Shown: piece after piece, positions 36,514-45,533 of the stretch
Layout: the number at the start of each line of letters is the position of its first letter
Numbering within the stretch: the stretch's first letter is position 1
Assembly: GCF_035974275.1 (NCBI RefSeq)
Contig: NZ_CP142422.1
Coordinates: 3,348,001 to 3,412,000 of the forward strand
DNA length: 64,000 nt
Direction: 5' to 3'
Origin: Chryseobacterium sp. MYb264
GTDB taxonomy: Bacteria > Bacteroidota > Bacteroidia > Flavobacteriales > Weeksellaceae
Translations under genes and position numbers: made by a program
The notes under the pieces: model-generated
What the model was told of the DNA's origin: nothing
Databases searched by the model: none
What the model saw: the letters and a program-made list of their open reading frames with translations, nothing else

Positions 36514-37407
36514 ATGAGAGTTTACAACACCAAACATTTCCTGAAAATCCTTTTCAGTTTACATAAAAGTGATACTTTAAAGATCTTATTTCCGAGTATG
36601 GTTCTTGTAGGATTATATTCATGGGGGATTGAATATCTGGAACTGGAATATTTTCATTTAACTTCCAAATCAGGGATCAGCAATGTGGGAATGATCCATT
36701 CTTTATTAGGCTTTGTCCTTTCTTTGTTATTGGTTTTCAGAACCAATACAGCGTATGACCGATGGTGGGAAGGCAGAAAACTATGGGGGAAATTAGTGAA
36801 TGACACCCGAAATTTTGCCATAAAAGTCAATACTATTCTTGGCGATGACAGACAGACTGCTGATCAGATGGCAAGATATCTTAAATTCTTTCCGCACTTT
36901 TTAGCAAAACATTTATCCAAAGAATCCACTAGGCTGGCTTTGGATGAAGATTATTCTGAACTGGAAAAAAAATTAACCAATCACGGGCCCAGCGAAATTG
37001 TCATTTTGATGAGTCATAAACTGAATCAATTAAAAAAAGAGGGGAAAATTTCGGATATTGAAATGCTGTATCTGGACAATCAGCTTTCAGGTTTTCTTGA
37101 AGTTTGCGGTGGTTGTGAAAGAATTAAAAATACACCTATTCCGTATTCTTATTCTTCGTTTATCAAGAAGTTCATTATTCTGTATGTCTTTGCTCTACCT
37201 ATTGCCTACGTGATTAATATCGGGAACTTTATCATTCCGCTGACAGTTTTTATTTATTATGTTTTAATGAGTCTTGAACTCATTGCCGAGGAAATTGAAG
37301 ATCCCTTCAACAATGACGAAAATGATATTCCCATGGAAACGATCGCTCAGAATATTGAGCGAAATGTGCATCAGATTATAAACGAAAAAAATAAAATCAA
37401 GCCTTAG
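36514..37407 (+). CDS. Bestrophin-family anion channel
   Basis: 297 residues. Bacterial bestrophin (UPF0187/YneE-like) with hydrophobic helices at about 25-45, 62-82, 215-235 and 237-255. Family hallmarks are F-R-T-N-T-A-Y-D-R-W-W-E-G-R-K-L-W-G near residue 75 and the C-terminal E-L-I-A-E-E-I-E-D-P-F, which corresponds to the bestrophin acidic gate/calcium-clasp region. Pentameric inner-membrane channel by homology. Its stop overlaps by 4 bp the stop of the convergent gene. Confidence 0.92.
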   Translation: MRVYNTKHFLKILFSLHKSDTLKILFPSMVLVGLYSWGIEYLELEYFHLTSKSGISNVGMIHSLLGFVLSLLLVFRTNTAYDRWWEGRKLWGKLVNDTRNFAIKVNTILGDDRQTADQMARYLKFFPHFLAKHLSKESTRLALDEDYSELEKKLTNHGPSEIVILMSHKLNQLKKEGKISDIEMLYLDNQLSGFLEVCGGCERIKNTPIPYSYSSFIKKFIILYVFALPIAYVINIGNFIIPLTVFIYYVLMSLELIAEEIEDPFNNDENDIPMETIAQNIERNVHQIINEKNKIKP

Positions 37408-38003
37408 AGCTTGATTTCTTTTATTTCGCCGTCCTGCTTTATTTCCACAAACTTACTTTCGCGATTTCCTGCGTTGTAACCATAGAAAAACGTTTGATAA
37501 ATAGGGGTAGAATATAAATAACCACCATACGCATTATAAGCATCCGATTGTCCGGTTTGTTTCTGATAACTTGCGGTTGCTGTGAAATTAATGATGGTTT
37601 CCAGATAATATTTTCCGGGTTTTAGTTTTTCGAATTTAAATCTTCCGCGGTCGTCTGTTAAGGCTTCAATTCTGTATTTAAAAGCTTCTTCAGACATATA
37701 AACCGTTGTTTTTTTATTTTCATACTTCTTCCTCATGTCATAAAACTCCTCAAAATAAGGCGTTACCGGAAAAAGCATAATCACAGTTCCTTTTTTAGCA
37801 TAATGTTTTTCTGCCAGCAAAGGTTTGATTCCCCAATTGTTTTTCTGTTTCGTGGAAGCCACCCCTTCAATGGTTGAGTTCCCGAAACCAATCATATTCT
37901 GAGCTAATTTTTTATCGAAAAAAGCTTGCGGATAGTATGTATTTTGTGCTTTGGTAAAAGTAAAAGCAGATACCATAGTCATTAAAACGAGTACATTTTT
38001 CAT
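37404..38003 (-). CDS. Secreted protein with carboxypeptidase-regulatory-like (prealbumin-like) domain
   Basis: 199 residues from the ATG at 38003, which gives a signal peptide ending Thr-Lys-Ala-Gln; the upstream frame extension to 38087 is unlikely. The D-D-R-G-R-F-K-F-E-K-L-K-P-G-K-Y-Y-L-E-T motif at about 125-145 is the typical CarboxypepD_reg/SpaA-like beta-sandwich signature. The rest is Tyr/Asn-rich. An exact -7 box TATATTTG (38026-38019) precedes it by about 15 nt. Exported; function unknown. Confidence 0.78.
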   Translation of the reverse strand: MKNVLVLMTMVSAFTFTKAQNTYYPQAFFDKKLAQNMIGFGNSTIEGVASTKQKNNWGIKPLLAEKHYAKKGTVIMLFPVTPYFEEFYDMRKKYENKKTTVYMSEEAFKYRIEALTDDRGRFKFEKLKPGKYYLETIINFTATASYQKQTGQSDAYNAYGGYLYSTPIYQTFFYGYNAGNRESKFVEIKQDGEIKEIKL

Positions 38004-38148
38004 AGCTGATATTTTAGCCAAATATAGGTATTTTGTAAAATCGAATAAATACCCATATTTGGGGATAGAAATGTTAAAATTCTTCATGTATTCATGAACA
38101 TGAATTTATATTATTTCAACAAATATTAATTTTAAACAAAAAAGAATT

Positions 38149-38769
38149 ATGAAATATTCATTATTAATTGCATTGTGTACATTCGGAATCATGTCTGCCC
38201 AAAAACCATGCGGCTTCAAAGACGGATTACAGGAAGGAAGTTGTAAACAGTTTTACGAAAACGGACAGGTAAAAGAAATTGCAGAATGGAAAAAAGGAAA
38301 ATTAGAAGGCGATGCTGTTTTCTATTATGATAACGGAAAAGTGCAGGCCAAAGGAGAATATAAGAAAGATTATAAGGTTAAAGAATGGTCTTACTTCAAT
38401 AAAGAAGGTATTTTAACCTCAAAGGAAGTTTTTAGAAATGGCGAGAAAAATATTTATGACAACAGTTTGGTTGCCACTTTTTATAATTCTTCCGGAATTA
38501 TTACTGAAATTTCAAATTTTAAATTTGGTAAATTGCAGGGCGAAAGTAAACTTTTTTATGATAATGGAAAATCTGTAAAGCAAATCGGATATTACGATAA
38601 CGGAATTGCCACAGGAAAATGGAAAATGCTTTACCCGTCTGGAAAAATCCAAAGGGAAACGGAATTCGTAAATGATAAATGGAACGGAACCAGAGTTCAT
38701 TACCGCGAAAACGGAAGCATAGAGAAAACAGAAGTTTACAAAGACGGAAAATTAATCTCAACAAAATAA
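38149..38769 (+). CDS. YwqK-type MORN_2 repeat protein, secreted
   Basis: 206 residues. Signal peptide ends Met-Ser-Ala-Gln (about 17). The rest is a series of roughly 22-residue MORN_2-like repeats of the form Y-x-N-G-Q-V/K-x-x-G-x-Y/W-K-x-G-K-x-x-G (for example at about 36-55, 60-75, 140-160, 163-178). Databases call such proteins toxin-antitoxin YwqK antitoxins, but the signal peptide and lack of a toxin partner argue against that role here. The SpoU methyltransferase gene begins 4 bp after its stop. Confidence 0.85.
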   Translation: MKYSLLIALCTFGIMSAQKPCGFKDGLQEGSCKQFYENGQVKEIAEWKKGKLEGDAVFYYDNGKVQAKGEYKKDYKVKEWSYFNKEGILTSKEVFRNGEKNIYDNSLVATFYNSSGIITEISNFKFGKLQGESKLFYDNGKSVKQIGYYDNGIATGKWKMLYPSGKIQRETEFVNDKWNGTRVHYRENGSIEKTEVYKDGKLISTK

Positions 38770-38773
38770 GACA

Positions 38774-39310
38774 TTGGTACACAAATTAAAACTGGAAAAA
38801 CTCAACAGAATAGATGTAGAAACTTTTAAATCGGTTGAAAAAATTCCTTTGGTCGTGGTTTTAGACAACATCAGAAGTATGCATAATGTAGGGGCAACCT
38901 TCAGAACGGCAGATGCATTTTTGGTTCAGAAAATTATTCTTTGCGGAATTACGCCTCAGCCGCCACACCGTGAAATTCACAAAGCCGCTTTGGGAGCAAC
39001 GGAAAGTGTAGACTGGAGCCACGAGAGTGATATTAATACAACCATTGCCGATTTAAAATCGCAGGGTTTTGAAGTTGTGGGTATTGAACAAACAACAAGC
39101 AGCCAAATGATTACTGATTTTACGATCGATAAATCGAAGAAATATGCGGTTATTTTAGGAAATGAAGTAGAAGGAATCAGCGATGAAGCGTTACCGAATA
39201 TTGATTCTTTTATTGAAATTCCTCAATTGGGAACCAAGCATTCTTTGAATGTAAGCGTTTGCGGTGGAATTGTAATGTGGGAATTTGCGAAGGTTTTGGG
39301 AATAAAATAA
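38774..39310 (+). CDS. SpoU/TrmH-family RNA 2'-O-methyltransferase
   Basis: 178 residues with a SPOUT knot. Motif 1: V-L-D-N-I-R-S-M-H-N-V-G-A-T-F-R-T-A-D-A at about 29-48 (Asn and Arg conserved). Motif 2: A-V-I-L-G-N-E-V-E-G-I-S. Motif 3: E-I-P-Q-L-G-T-K-H-S-L-N-V-S-V. The target RNA (tRNA or rRNA) cannot be assigned. The start is a TTG at 38774, since no in-frame ATG precedes the conserved region; this is unusual in the window. Follows the YwqK-type gene by 4 bp, likely co-transcribed. Confidence 0.9.
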   Translation: MVHKLKLEKLNRIDVETFKSVEKIPLVVVLDNIRSMHNVGATFRTADAFLVQKIILCGITPQPPHREIHKAALGATESVDWSHESDINTTIADLKSQGFEVVGIEQTTSSQMITDFTIDKSKKYAVILGNEVEGISDEALPNIDSFIEIPQLGTKHSLNVSVCGGIVMWEFAKVLGIK

Positions 39311-39445
39311 AAAAGATTTCTAATTAGATCTCATGTGATCTTTGTTGAGTGAAACGCCTTTGTGAACTTACACGCATTTAGTAGTCAAAAAAAATACTTT
39401 GCGAACTTTGTGTTAAAATAAAATTGAAAAAGCTTTAAAATAAAA

Positions 39446-39477
39446 AAACTGCATGTGTCTAACAGACAGTGCAGTTT
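39446..39477. terminator. Terminator-like hairpin downstream of the methyltransferase gene
   Basis: AAACTGCA (39446-39453) pairs with TGCAGTTT (39470-39477), with inner TGTCT/AGACA pairing. It lies about 135 bp after the stop inside a gene-free stretch (39311-39628) that otherwise contains only CTTTGnGnnCTTTG-like dispersed sequence. Confidence 0.6.
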
Positions 39478-39616
39478 GAAATAAATCTAATAAAAAGTAA
39501 AAATGAAAGGCGACAAAGATACTTCTTTTTTCGACACGAACAAATTTTAATTTCTGTTTTTTAAAAATTCAAGAAAAAAAGTTTCATTTTCAGAAAAAGT
39601 TTCATTTAATTTTTTA

Positions 39617-39628
39617 TAAATTAGCACC
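39617..39628 (+). promoter_or_regulatory. Possible -7 element 4 nt before the CBS gene
   Basis: TAAATTAG (39617-39624), one mismatch to TAnnTTTG, then CACC, then ATG at 39629. Same geometry as at uvrB, pabB, menD and folC. Confidence 0.35.
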
Positions 39629-40279
39629 ATGTTTATCAAGGACTATATCTCAAAAGACTTCCCATGCTTTAGCCTTACTGACTCGATAGAATCAGCAAGG
39701 AACATGTTAGAAGACTTTGGATATTCTCATATTTTCATTAAAAAATCCCACCACTTTTACGGTGCCCTTGCACAGGACTTTCTTTACGAAGAAGAAGGAA
39801 CACTGAAGGATCTGGAACGCCAAATCGAACGTTTTGCCATTCCGGAAGATAATAATATTATGGACAGCATCCGGCTGTTTCATACCTTCAATGCCAACGT
39901 AGTCCCTGTGATCAATAAAGCGGAAAAGTATCTGGGATACATCAGTTGTGAAGATATTTTCCAGGATTTATCGAAATATGCATTATTTTCAGAATCGGGA
40001 GCTATTCTTACGGTGGAAACGCCTTCCAGAAAATACTCGATGACGGAGATCGCCAATATTGTGGAGAGCAACAACTCGAAATTTTATGGTGCGTTTATCA
40101 GTTTCATGTCCGATGAGGTGATCCATGTAACGATAAAGATCAGCAATGAAAATCTGAGCTCCATTGATGAAACATTCGACCGATATGATTACAGAATTGT
40201 AGAAAAATATTATTCTGATGAAAAGTCGGATTTGTTGAATGACAGATTCGGATTTTTCCAGAAATTTATAGAAATATAA
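39629..40279 (+). CDS. CBS-domain protein
   Basis: 216 residues, cytoplasmic. Two CBS motifs form a Bateman pair: the first around residues 1-60 (I-S-K-D-F-P-C-F-S-L-T-D-S ... Y-G-A-L), the second about 68-125 (I-M-D-S-I-R-L-F-H-T-F-N-A-N-V-V-P-V-I ... Y-L-G-Y-I). The C-terminal third (K-Y-S-M-T-E-I-A-N-I-V-E-S-N-N) resembles an ACT-like regulatory region. It probably senses an adenine nucleotide; the NAD kinase gene 4 bp downstream suggests a link to nucleotide or NAD status, which is inference. Confidence 0.85.
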   Translation: MFIKDYISKDFPCFSLTDSIESARNMLEDFGYSHIFIKKSHHFYGALAQDFLYEEEGTLKDLERQIERFAIPEDNNIMDSIRLFHTFNANVVPVINKAEKYLGYISCEDIFQDLSKYALFSESGAILTVETPSRKYSMTEIANIVESNNSKFYGAFISFMSDEVIHVTIKISNENLSSIDETFDRYDYRIVEKYYSDEKSDLLNDRFGFFQKFIEI

Positions 40280-40283
40280 ACTA

Positions 40284-41150
40284 ATGAAGGCAGCCATATA
40301 TTCTCAGAAAAAAGATCTTGATACTTTTTTATATTTAAGCAAATTTATTTCCGAACTGGAAAACAGAGGCGTAAAATCTGTTTTGTATGATGAGATGGCT
40401 GAAGCCCTTCAGTTTTCAAAAATTTTCGAAACCTTTAACAGCAAAAAGGATCTTGTAGATAAAGAGGTCGATCTTTTCTTCACTTTTGGTGGTGACGGAA
40501 CGATCGTAAATTCTTTAACTTTTATTGAAGATCTTGAAATCCCAATCGTTGGTGTAAATACCGGAAGATTAGGATTTTTGGCGAGTTTTACCAAAGAAGA
40601 AGCTTTTAAAGAGCTTGATTCTATTTTGAAAGGTGATGTAAAAACCAGCCGCCGATCTGTTATTCAAGTAGTTTCACCTGTTTTAGAAGATTTTTTTCCG
40701 TATGCTTTAAATGATGTTACCGTTTCCAGAAAAGAAACGACATCGATGGTAACGGTGGATTCTTATATTAATGATGAATTTTTAAATGTATTCTGGGGAG
40801 ACGGTGTTATTGTTTCAACGCCTACCGGTTCTACGGCTTATTCATTAAGCTGTGGCGGCCCGATCATTTCTCCGAACAACGAAAACTTCGTCATCACACC
40901 TATCGCTCCTCACAATCTGAATGTAAGACCTTTGGTGGTGAACGATAGCGTGGAAATTAAATTCAGAGTTGAAAGCAGGGTTTCACAGTATTCCCTATCG
41001 CTGGATTCACGATTGATACATATAGAAACCGATAAAGAAATTGTAATTAAAAAGGCAGATTTCCAGATTTTACTGGTGCAGCCAAACAATTTGAGTTTCT
41101 ACGAAACCATCCGCCAGAAGCTACTTTGGGGAAGGGATAAAAGAAATTAA
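40284..41150 (+). CDS. nadK: NAD kinase
   Basis: 288 residues. Phosphorylates NAD to NADP. The diagnostic G-G-D-G-T motif occurs at about 69-73 in F-T-F-G-G-D-G-T-I-V-N-S, followed by V-N-T-G-R-L-G-F-L-A and the NAD-binding T-P-T-G-S-T-A-Y-S-L-S-C-G-G-P-I block. Length and organisation are standard for the bacterial enzyme. Starts 4 bp after the CBS gene, so the two are almost certainly one transcript. Confidence 0.96.
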   Translation: MKAAIYSQKKDLDTFLYLSKFISELENRGVKSVLYDEMAEALQFSKIFETFNSKKDLVDKEVDLFFTFGGDGTIVNSLTFIEDLEIPIVGVNTGRLGFLASFTKEEAFKELDSILKGDVKTSRRSVIQVVSPVLEDFFPYALNDVTVSRKETTSMVTVDSYINDEFLNVFWGDGVIVSTPTGSTAYSLSCGGPIISPNNENFVITPIAPHNLNVRPLVVNDSVEIKFRVESRVSQYSLSLDSRLIHIETDKEIVIKKADFQILLVQPNNLSFYETIRQKLLWGRDKRN

Positions 41151-41220
41151 GAATATTTTAAAAATTATTACCTTTACAGGAATTTTACAAACCCTAATAA
41201 TTTATATTAAAACGTAAAAC

Positions 41221-42291
41221 ATGAGCAGAATTTTCCCGGCAGGAGTTGCCACAGGTCAGTTAGTGACTGATATTTTTCAGCACGCTAAAGAAAACAAATA
41301 TGCATTGCCTGCAGTAAACGTAATTGGTTCAAGCAACACAAATGCAGTTTTGGAAACGGCAGCAAAATTAAACTCACCTGTTATTATTCAGTTCTCTAAT
41401 GGTGGAGCTGCTTACAACGCAGGAAAAGGATTAAGCAATGATGGGCAAAAGTCTGCAATCTTAGGAGCTATTGCTGGTGCAAAACATATCCACACGCTTG
41501 CAGAAGCTTACGGAGCAACTGTAATTCTTCACACAGACCACGCGGCAAAGAAATTATTGCCTTGGATCGACGGATTGATGGATGCTAACGAAGAGTTCTT
41601 TAAACAAACAGGAAAATCTCTTTATTCTTCTCACATGCTGGATCTTTCTGAAGAATCTTTAGAAGAAAACTTAGAAATTTCTGCTAAATATTTCGAAAGA
41701 ATGGCTAAAATCCAAATGACTCTTGAAGTAGAAATCGGAGTAACTGGAGGTGAAGAAGATGGTGTTGACAATTCTGATGTTGACAATTCAAAATTATATA
41801 CTCAACCGGAAGATATCGCTTACACATACGAAAAGTTAAAAGCTATTTCTGATAACTTTACAATCGCTGCAGCTTTCGGAAACGTACACGGAGTTTACAA
41901 GCCAGGAAACGTGGTTCTTACACCAAAAATCCTTGATAATTCTCAGAAATATGTTCAGGAGAAATTCGGAACTGTTGAGAAGCCAATCAACTTCGTATTC
42001 CACGGAGGTTCTGGATCTACTGTAGAGGAGATCAGAGAGGCAATCGACTACGGTGTAATTAAAATGAACATTGATACTGACCTTCAGTTTGCTTACACAG
42101 AAGGTATCAGAGATTATATGGTAAACAATGTAGATTATTTAAGAACTCAAATCGGAAACCCTGAAGGTGAAGAAAAACCGAACAAAAAATTCTATGATCC
42201 AAGAGTTTGGGTAAGAAAAGGTGAGGAAACTTTCGCAGCAAGATTAGTTCAGGCATTTGAAGATTTAAATAACGTAAATACGCTTAAATAA
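41221..42291 (+). CDS. fbaA: Class II fructose-bisphosphate aldolase
   Basis: 356 residues. Zn-dependent glycolytic/gluconeogenic aldolase of the E. coli FbaA type. Zinc-site and active-site blocks are visible: V-I-L-H-T-D-H-A-A-K near residue 103-112, E-V-E-I-G-V-T-G-G-E-E-D-G near 175-187, N-V-H-G-V-Y near 222, F-V-F-H-G-G-S-G-S and the K-M-N-I-D-T-D phosphate-binding end. High use of major codons fits strong expression. Monocistronic, followed by a long inverted repeat. Confidence 0.97.
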   Translation: MSRIFPAGVATGQLVTDIFQHAKENKYALPAVNVIGSSNTNAVLETAAKLNSPVIIQFSNGGAAYNAGKGLSNDGQKSAILGAIAGAKHIHTLAEAYGATVILHTDHAAKKLLPWIDGLMDANEEFFKQTGKSLYSSHMLDLSEESLEENLEISAKYFERMAKIQMTLEVEIGVTGGEEDGVDNSDVDNSKLYTQPEDIAYTYEKLKAISDNFTIAAAFGNVHGVYKPGNVVLTPKILDNSQKYVQEKFGTVEKPINFVFHGGSGSTVEEIREAIDYGVIKMNIDTDLQFAYTEGIRDYMVNNVDYLRTQIGNPEGEEKPNKKFYDPRVWVRKGEETFAARLVQAFEDLNNVNTLK

Positions 42292-42294
42292 ATT

Positions 42295-42376
42295 ATAATT
42301 GATAAGAGATGAATGATAGCTGATTTCTAAATCGCTTCTTTTATCTCTTATCATTTATCACACATCAATTATATAC
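42295..42376 (+). terminator. Long hairpin after the aldolase gene
   Basis: GATAAGAGAT (42301-42310) pairs perfectly with ATCTCTTATC (42343-42352), with outer AT pairing. No clear U tract, so it may protect or end the aldolase mRNA rather than act as a textbook terminator. Confidence 0.45.
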
Positions 42377-42379
42377 AAT

Positions 42380-43234
42380 ATGGCATTCGAGTGGTTTAAA
42401 AGAAAAGCACAAAATATTACGACATCTACTGATGAGAAAAAAGATGTTCCCAAAGGTCTTTGGCATCAGACTCCTTCAGGAAAAATTGTTGAGCATGACG
42501 AACTAAAGAGAAATAACTATGTTTCTCCGGAAGACGGATTTCATGTAAGAATAGGAAGTGCAGAGTTTTTTGATATCCTTTTTGATGAAGGTAAATTCAC
42601 TGAATTGGATGCTAATGTTGAAAGTATTGACATCCTGAATTTCAAGGATACAAAACCTTATGCAGACCGTCTGAAAGAGGTAAAAGCAAAAACAAAACTG
42701 ACAGATTCTATCAGAAATGCAGTAGGAACTGTAAAAGGAACTGAAATGGTAGTTTCTTGTATGGATTTCGCTTTTATCGGAGGTTCTCTAGGATCTGTAA
42801 TGGGTGAAAAAATCAGAAGAGCGGTAGATTACTGTATCAAAAACAAACTTCCTTACATGATCATCTGCCAGTCTGGTGGAGCGAGAATGCAGGAAGCAAC
42901 GTATTCTTTGATGCAGTTGGCAAAAGTTCAGGCTAAATTGGCTCAGCTTTCAGAAGCAGGACTTTTATATATCGCTTACCTTTGTGACCCTACTTTTGGT
43001 GGAATTACCGCTTCTTTCGCAATGACAGCCGATATTATTATGGCTGAACCAAAAGCATTGATCGGTTTTGCAGGACCAAGAGTTATCCGTGAAACGATCG
43101 GTAGAGACTTACCGGAAGGTTTCCAGACTTCGGAATTCCTTCAGGAAAAAGGTTTTGTAGATTTCATCGTGAAAAGAACTGAAATACAGGAAACCGTTGC
43201 TAAAACAGTAAAATTATTAGCAGTAAATGCTTAA
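42380..43234 (+). CDS. accD: Acetyl-CoA carboxylase carboxyltransferase subunit beta
   Basis: 284 residues. With AccA it transfers CO2 from carboxybiotin to acetyl-CoA in fatty-acid synthesis. The crotonase-like core has [18 protein letters not shown] near 162, [12 protein letters not shown] and [11 protein letters not shown]. The N-terminal zinc ribbon is replaced: where E. coli has C-x2-C and C-x2-C, this protein reads [10 protein letters not shown] and Y-V-S-P-E-D-G-F-H (about residues 26-55) with no Cys. Terminator follows at 43257. Confidence 0.95.
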   Translation: MAFEWFKRKAQNITTSTDEKKDVPKGLWHQTPSGKIVEHDELKRNNYVSPEDGFHVRIGSAEFFDILFDEGKFTELDANVESIDILNFKDTKPYADRLKEVKAKTKLTDSIRNAVGTVKGTEMVVSCMDFAFIGGSLGSVMGEKIRRAVDYCIKNKLPYMIICQSGGARMQEATYSLMQLAKVQAKLAQLSEAGLLYIAYLCDPTFGGITASFAMTADIIMAEPKALIGFAGPRVIRETIGRDLPEGFQTSEFLQEKGFVDFIVKRTEIQETVAKTVKLLAVNA

Positions 43235-43256
43235 CGATTTGTAACAAAATACTACA

Positions 43257-43284
43257 ATCTCTCTCTAATTAGGGAGAGATTTTT
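43257..43284 (+). terminator. Terminator after accD
   Basis: ATCTCTCTCT (43257-43266) pairs with AGGGAGAGAT (43271-43280) with one wobble over an AATT loop, then TTTT. It ends 5 bp before the start of the next gene. Confidence 0.8.
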
Positions 43285-43288
43285 ATTG

Positions 43289-43801
43289 ATGAGAACTTTT
43301 AAAATATTTTTTAATACGATCCGAAGCATGAGCTTTAAAAAGATTTGTCGTCTTTTAGGGCTTGTTCTCCCCCATCCTATTTTCGCCATATTAAGTTTTC
43401 ATGCTACCGTCCAGGCTTTTACCATTGCTCAGAAAAAGTTCCCGAAAACGGCTTCTAATAACGGAATAGGTAATGCTTTCAGACACGCACTTTGGTGCTG
43501 TTTTATTACGATGTACTGCTCAAAAGTTTCCTCTCCTGAGAAAGCTCTTGATTTCTGCAAAAAAATCACCGATATGCACGAAGAATTATTTCCCAACAAA
43601 CCTTTGGAAACCAAAATGGATCTTCATAACAACGCATTCGGAATGAATTTTTACAGAGAATTATTGCCCGGAATTCACCGCCAGTTTTTTGAAAAAAGTT
43701 TTTTCATTGATGGATTGGAAAAGAAAATGAAAGAAGCCAAAGTTTTGAAAAATCTGGATGATAATTTTGAAGGATTTTTGGTTTATCTTGATGAAAAATA
43801 A
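43289..43801 (+). CDS. DUF6973-like protein
   Basis: 170 residues from the ATG at 43289 (a TTG at 43286 is the alternative). The pattern N-G-I-G-N-A-F-R-H-A-L-W near residue 55-66 and D-L-H-N-N-A-F-G-M near 110 are His/Asn motifs that I associate with the DUF6973 family, suggesting a metal- or hydrolase-like centre. No signal peptide, though the first 40 residues are basic and hydrophobic. Function unknown. It starts within the tail of the accD terminator, so its expression may depend on read-through. Confidence 0.7.
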   Translation: MRTFKIFFNTIRSMSFKKICRLLGLVLPHPIFAILSFHATVQAFTIAQKKFPKTASNNGIGNAFRHALWCCFITMYCSKVSSPEKALDFCKKITDMHEELFPNKPLETKMDLHNNAFGMNFYRELLPGIHRQFFEKSFFIDGLEKKMKEAKVLKNLDDNFEGFLVYLDEK

Positions 43802-43896
43802 CCTATTTTCATATTCAATTATTCCTTTTCTTTCAACGTTTGTCTTTTCGGAGGAATCTAAGCTTTCCAATATTTATCATTTATTTTTGTTAGGTT

Positions 43897-43950
43897 TTGG
43901 CTAAAGCCAATTCTGATCCTCTATACTTGTTAAACGGGCTAAAGCCCGTT
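43897..43950. repeat. Pair of GGCTAAAGCC palindromes
   Basis: TTGGCTAAAGCCAA (43897-43910) and AACGGGCTAAAGCCCGTT (43933-43950) share the core GGCTAAAGCC. They sit in the 266-bp gap before the SpmAB gene. This looks like a dispersed palindromic repeat family. Confidence 0.75.
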
Positions 43951-44067
43951 CCAATTGATATTAAAAGACAGCTTCATCATTTCATTCCTCGCAATAACTT
44001 AAAAATTCACCGTCTCTTTGTAATCTGAAGTTTTTTTGATAAGTTTAAACAATCTTAATTCAAACAA

Positions 44068-45471
44068 ATGGTTCTCAGCAGAATTTGGTCGGCATTTATC
44101 ATTATTGCCATTGCCATTGCCAGTATAAAATACGTCTCATCAAGCAACTACAAAACTATTTTCAATGATATGGTGGTAGGAAAAGGCGGCGATACGGTGA
44201 AAATTGCAACACAAAAAATGAATGTTGTTGCACCTATCGTGCGAGACAGTTTGATGAAAAAAAACAGTTTTGAAGACAACCGAATTTATTATAAAACCGA
44301 TTCTTTAAAACAGGAAGTAAATGTCTACCGCGTTCAGGAAACAGACGGCGTGATCGGAACTTCCGAAACCGCAGTGAAAATCTGTCTGGGGCTGATTGGG
44401 ATTATGGCTTTGTTCATGGGTTTCATGAGCATTGCAGAAAAAGCGGGCGGAATTAATCTTTTAAGTCGATTAATTCAACCATTTTTCTCAAAATTATTCC
44501 CTGAAATTCCGAAAAACCATCCCGCTTTTGGACATATGCTGATGAACTTCAGTGCCAATCTTCTGGGCTTGGATAATGCGGCAACTCCTTTTGGATTAAA
44601 AGCGATGGAAAGTCTTCAAAGTTTAAACCCGAATAAAGATACGGCGAGTAATTCTCAGATTATGTTTCTCTGCCTTCATGCCGGAGGAATGACGTTAATT
44701 CCGGTTTCGATCATTGCATTGAGATCTTCTGCAGGTTCTAAAAACCCGACGGATATTTTCCTGTACTGCATGATCGCTACTTTTGCAGCAACTTTAGCTG
44801 CGATGATTATCGTTTCAATTTATCAAAAAATAAATCTTTTAAAACCTGTTCTTTTAGCCTATATCGGAGGAATTTCGGCATTGATTGGTCTTCTCGTTTG
44901 GTATCTTACCGGTTTGAGTAAAGAAGCGTTGGATATATTCAGTCAGGTTTTAAGTAACGGACTTATTCTTTTTATTTTCGTGGCAATTGTATTGGGTGCA
45001 GTTTATAAAAAGATCAATGTTTTTGAAGCATTTGTGGACGGTGCAAAGGAAGGTTTTACAACAAGTGTGAAGATCATTCCTTATTTGGTGGGAATGTTGA
45101 TCGCGATTTCACTTTTAAGAACTTCCGGCGTTTTTGAAGTCATTATTGACGGAATGAAATGGGTTGCCAATGCATCCAATTTAGATGCAAGATTTGTGGA
45201 CGGACTTCCGACTGCTTTGATCAAACCATTATCTGGCTCAGGAGCCCGTGGAATGATGATGGATACGATGGCCACTTTCGGTCCGGATAGTTTTCAGGGG
45301 AAGTTGGCGGCAGTTCTTCAGGGAAGCTCAGATACGACGTTTTACGTGATTGCCGTTTATTTCGGAGCCGTAGCCGTCAAAAACACGAGATATACGGTAA
45401 TTGCCATGCTTTTGGCTGATTTGGTAGGCGTTATTACTGCGATTGTGCTGGCGCATCTTTTCTTTGCTTAA
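44068..45471 (+). CDS. SpmA-SpmB fusion (nucleoside-recognition domain membrane protein)
   Basis: 467-residue polytopic membrane protein. The N-terminal half (to about 240) matches SpmA: W-S-A-F-I-I-I-A, then E-T-A-V-K-I-C-L-G-L-I-G, L-F-P-E-I-P-K-N-H-P-A-F-G and N-L-L-G-L-D-N-A-A-T-P-F-G. The C-terminal half (about 290-467) matches SpmB: G-A-K-E-G-F-T-T-S-V-K-I-I-P-Y-L-V, A-L-I-K-P-L-S-G-S-G-A-R-G and G-S-S-D-T-T-F-Y-V. In Bacillus these are two spore-maturation proteins; in non-sporulating Bacteroidota the fusion must do something else, perhaps transport. A soluble insert of about 60 residues follows the first helix. Confidence 0.9.
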   Translation: MVLSRIWSAFIIIAIAIASIKYVSSSNYKTIFNDMVVGKGGDTVKIATQKMNVVAPIVRDSLMKKNSFEDNRIYYKTDSLKQEVNVYRVQETDGVIGTSETAVKICLGLIGIMALFMGFMSIAEKAGGINLLSRLIQPFFSKLFPEIPKNHPAFGHMLMNFSANLLGLDNAATPFGLKAMESLQSLNPNKDTASNSQIMFLCLHAGGMTLIPVSIIALRSSAGSKNPTDIFLYCMIATFAATLAAMIIVSIYQKINLLKPVLLAYIGGISALIGLLVWYLTGLSKEALDIFSQVLSNGLILFIFVAIVLGAVYKKINVFEAFVDGAKEGFTTSVKIIPYLVGMLIAISLLRTSGVFEVIIDGMKWVANASNLDARFVDGLPTALIKPLSGSGARGMMMDTMATFGPDSFQGKLAAVLQGSSDTTFYVIAVYFGAVAVKNTRYTVIAMLLADLVGVITAIVLAHLFFA

Positions 45472-45533
45472 AAGTGGGTGATGCTAGTTAATTGCTAGCT
45501 GGTGATGGATTATTCTAAATTAAAAACATAAAA

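Noticed and set aside
38149..38769. Antitoxin role for the YwqK-type protein
   Set aside because: It has a signal peptide and no toxin partner; the label reflects database naming only.
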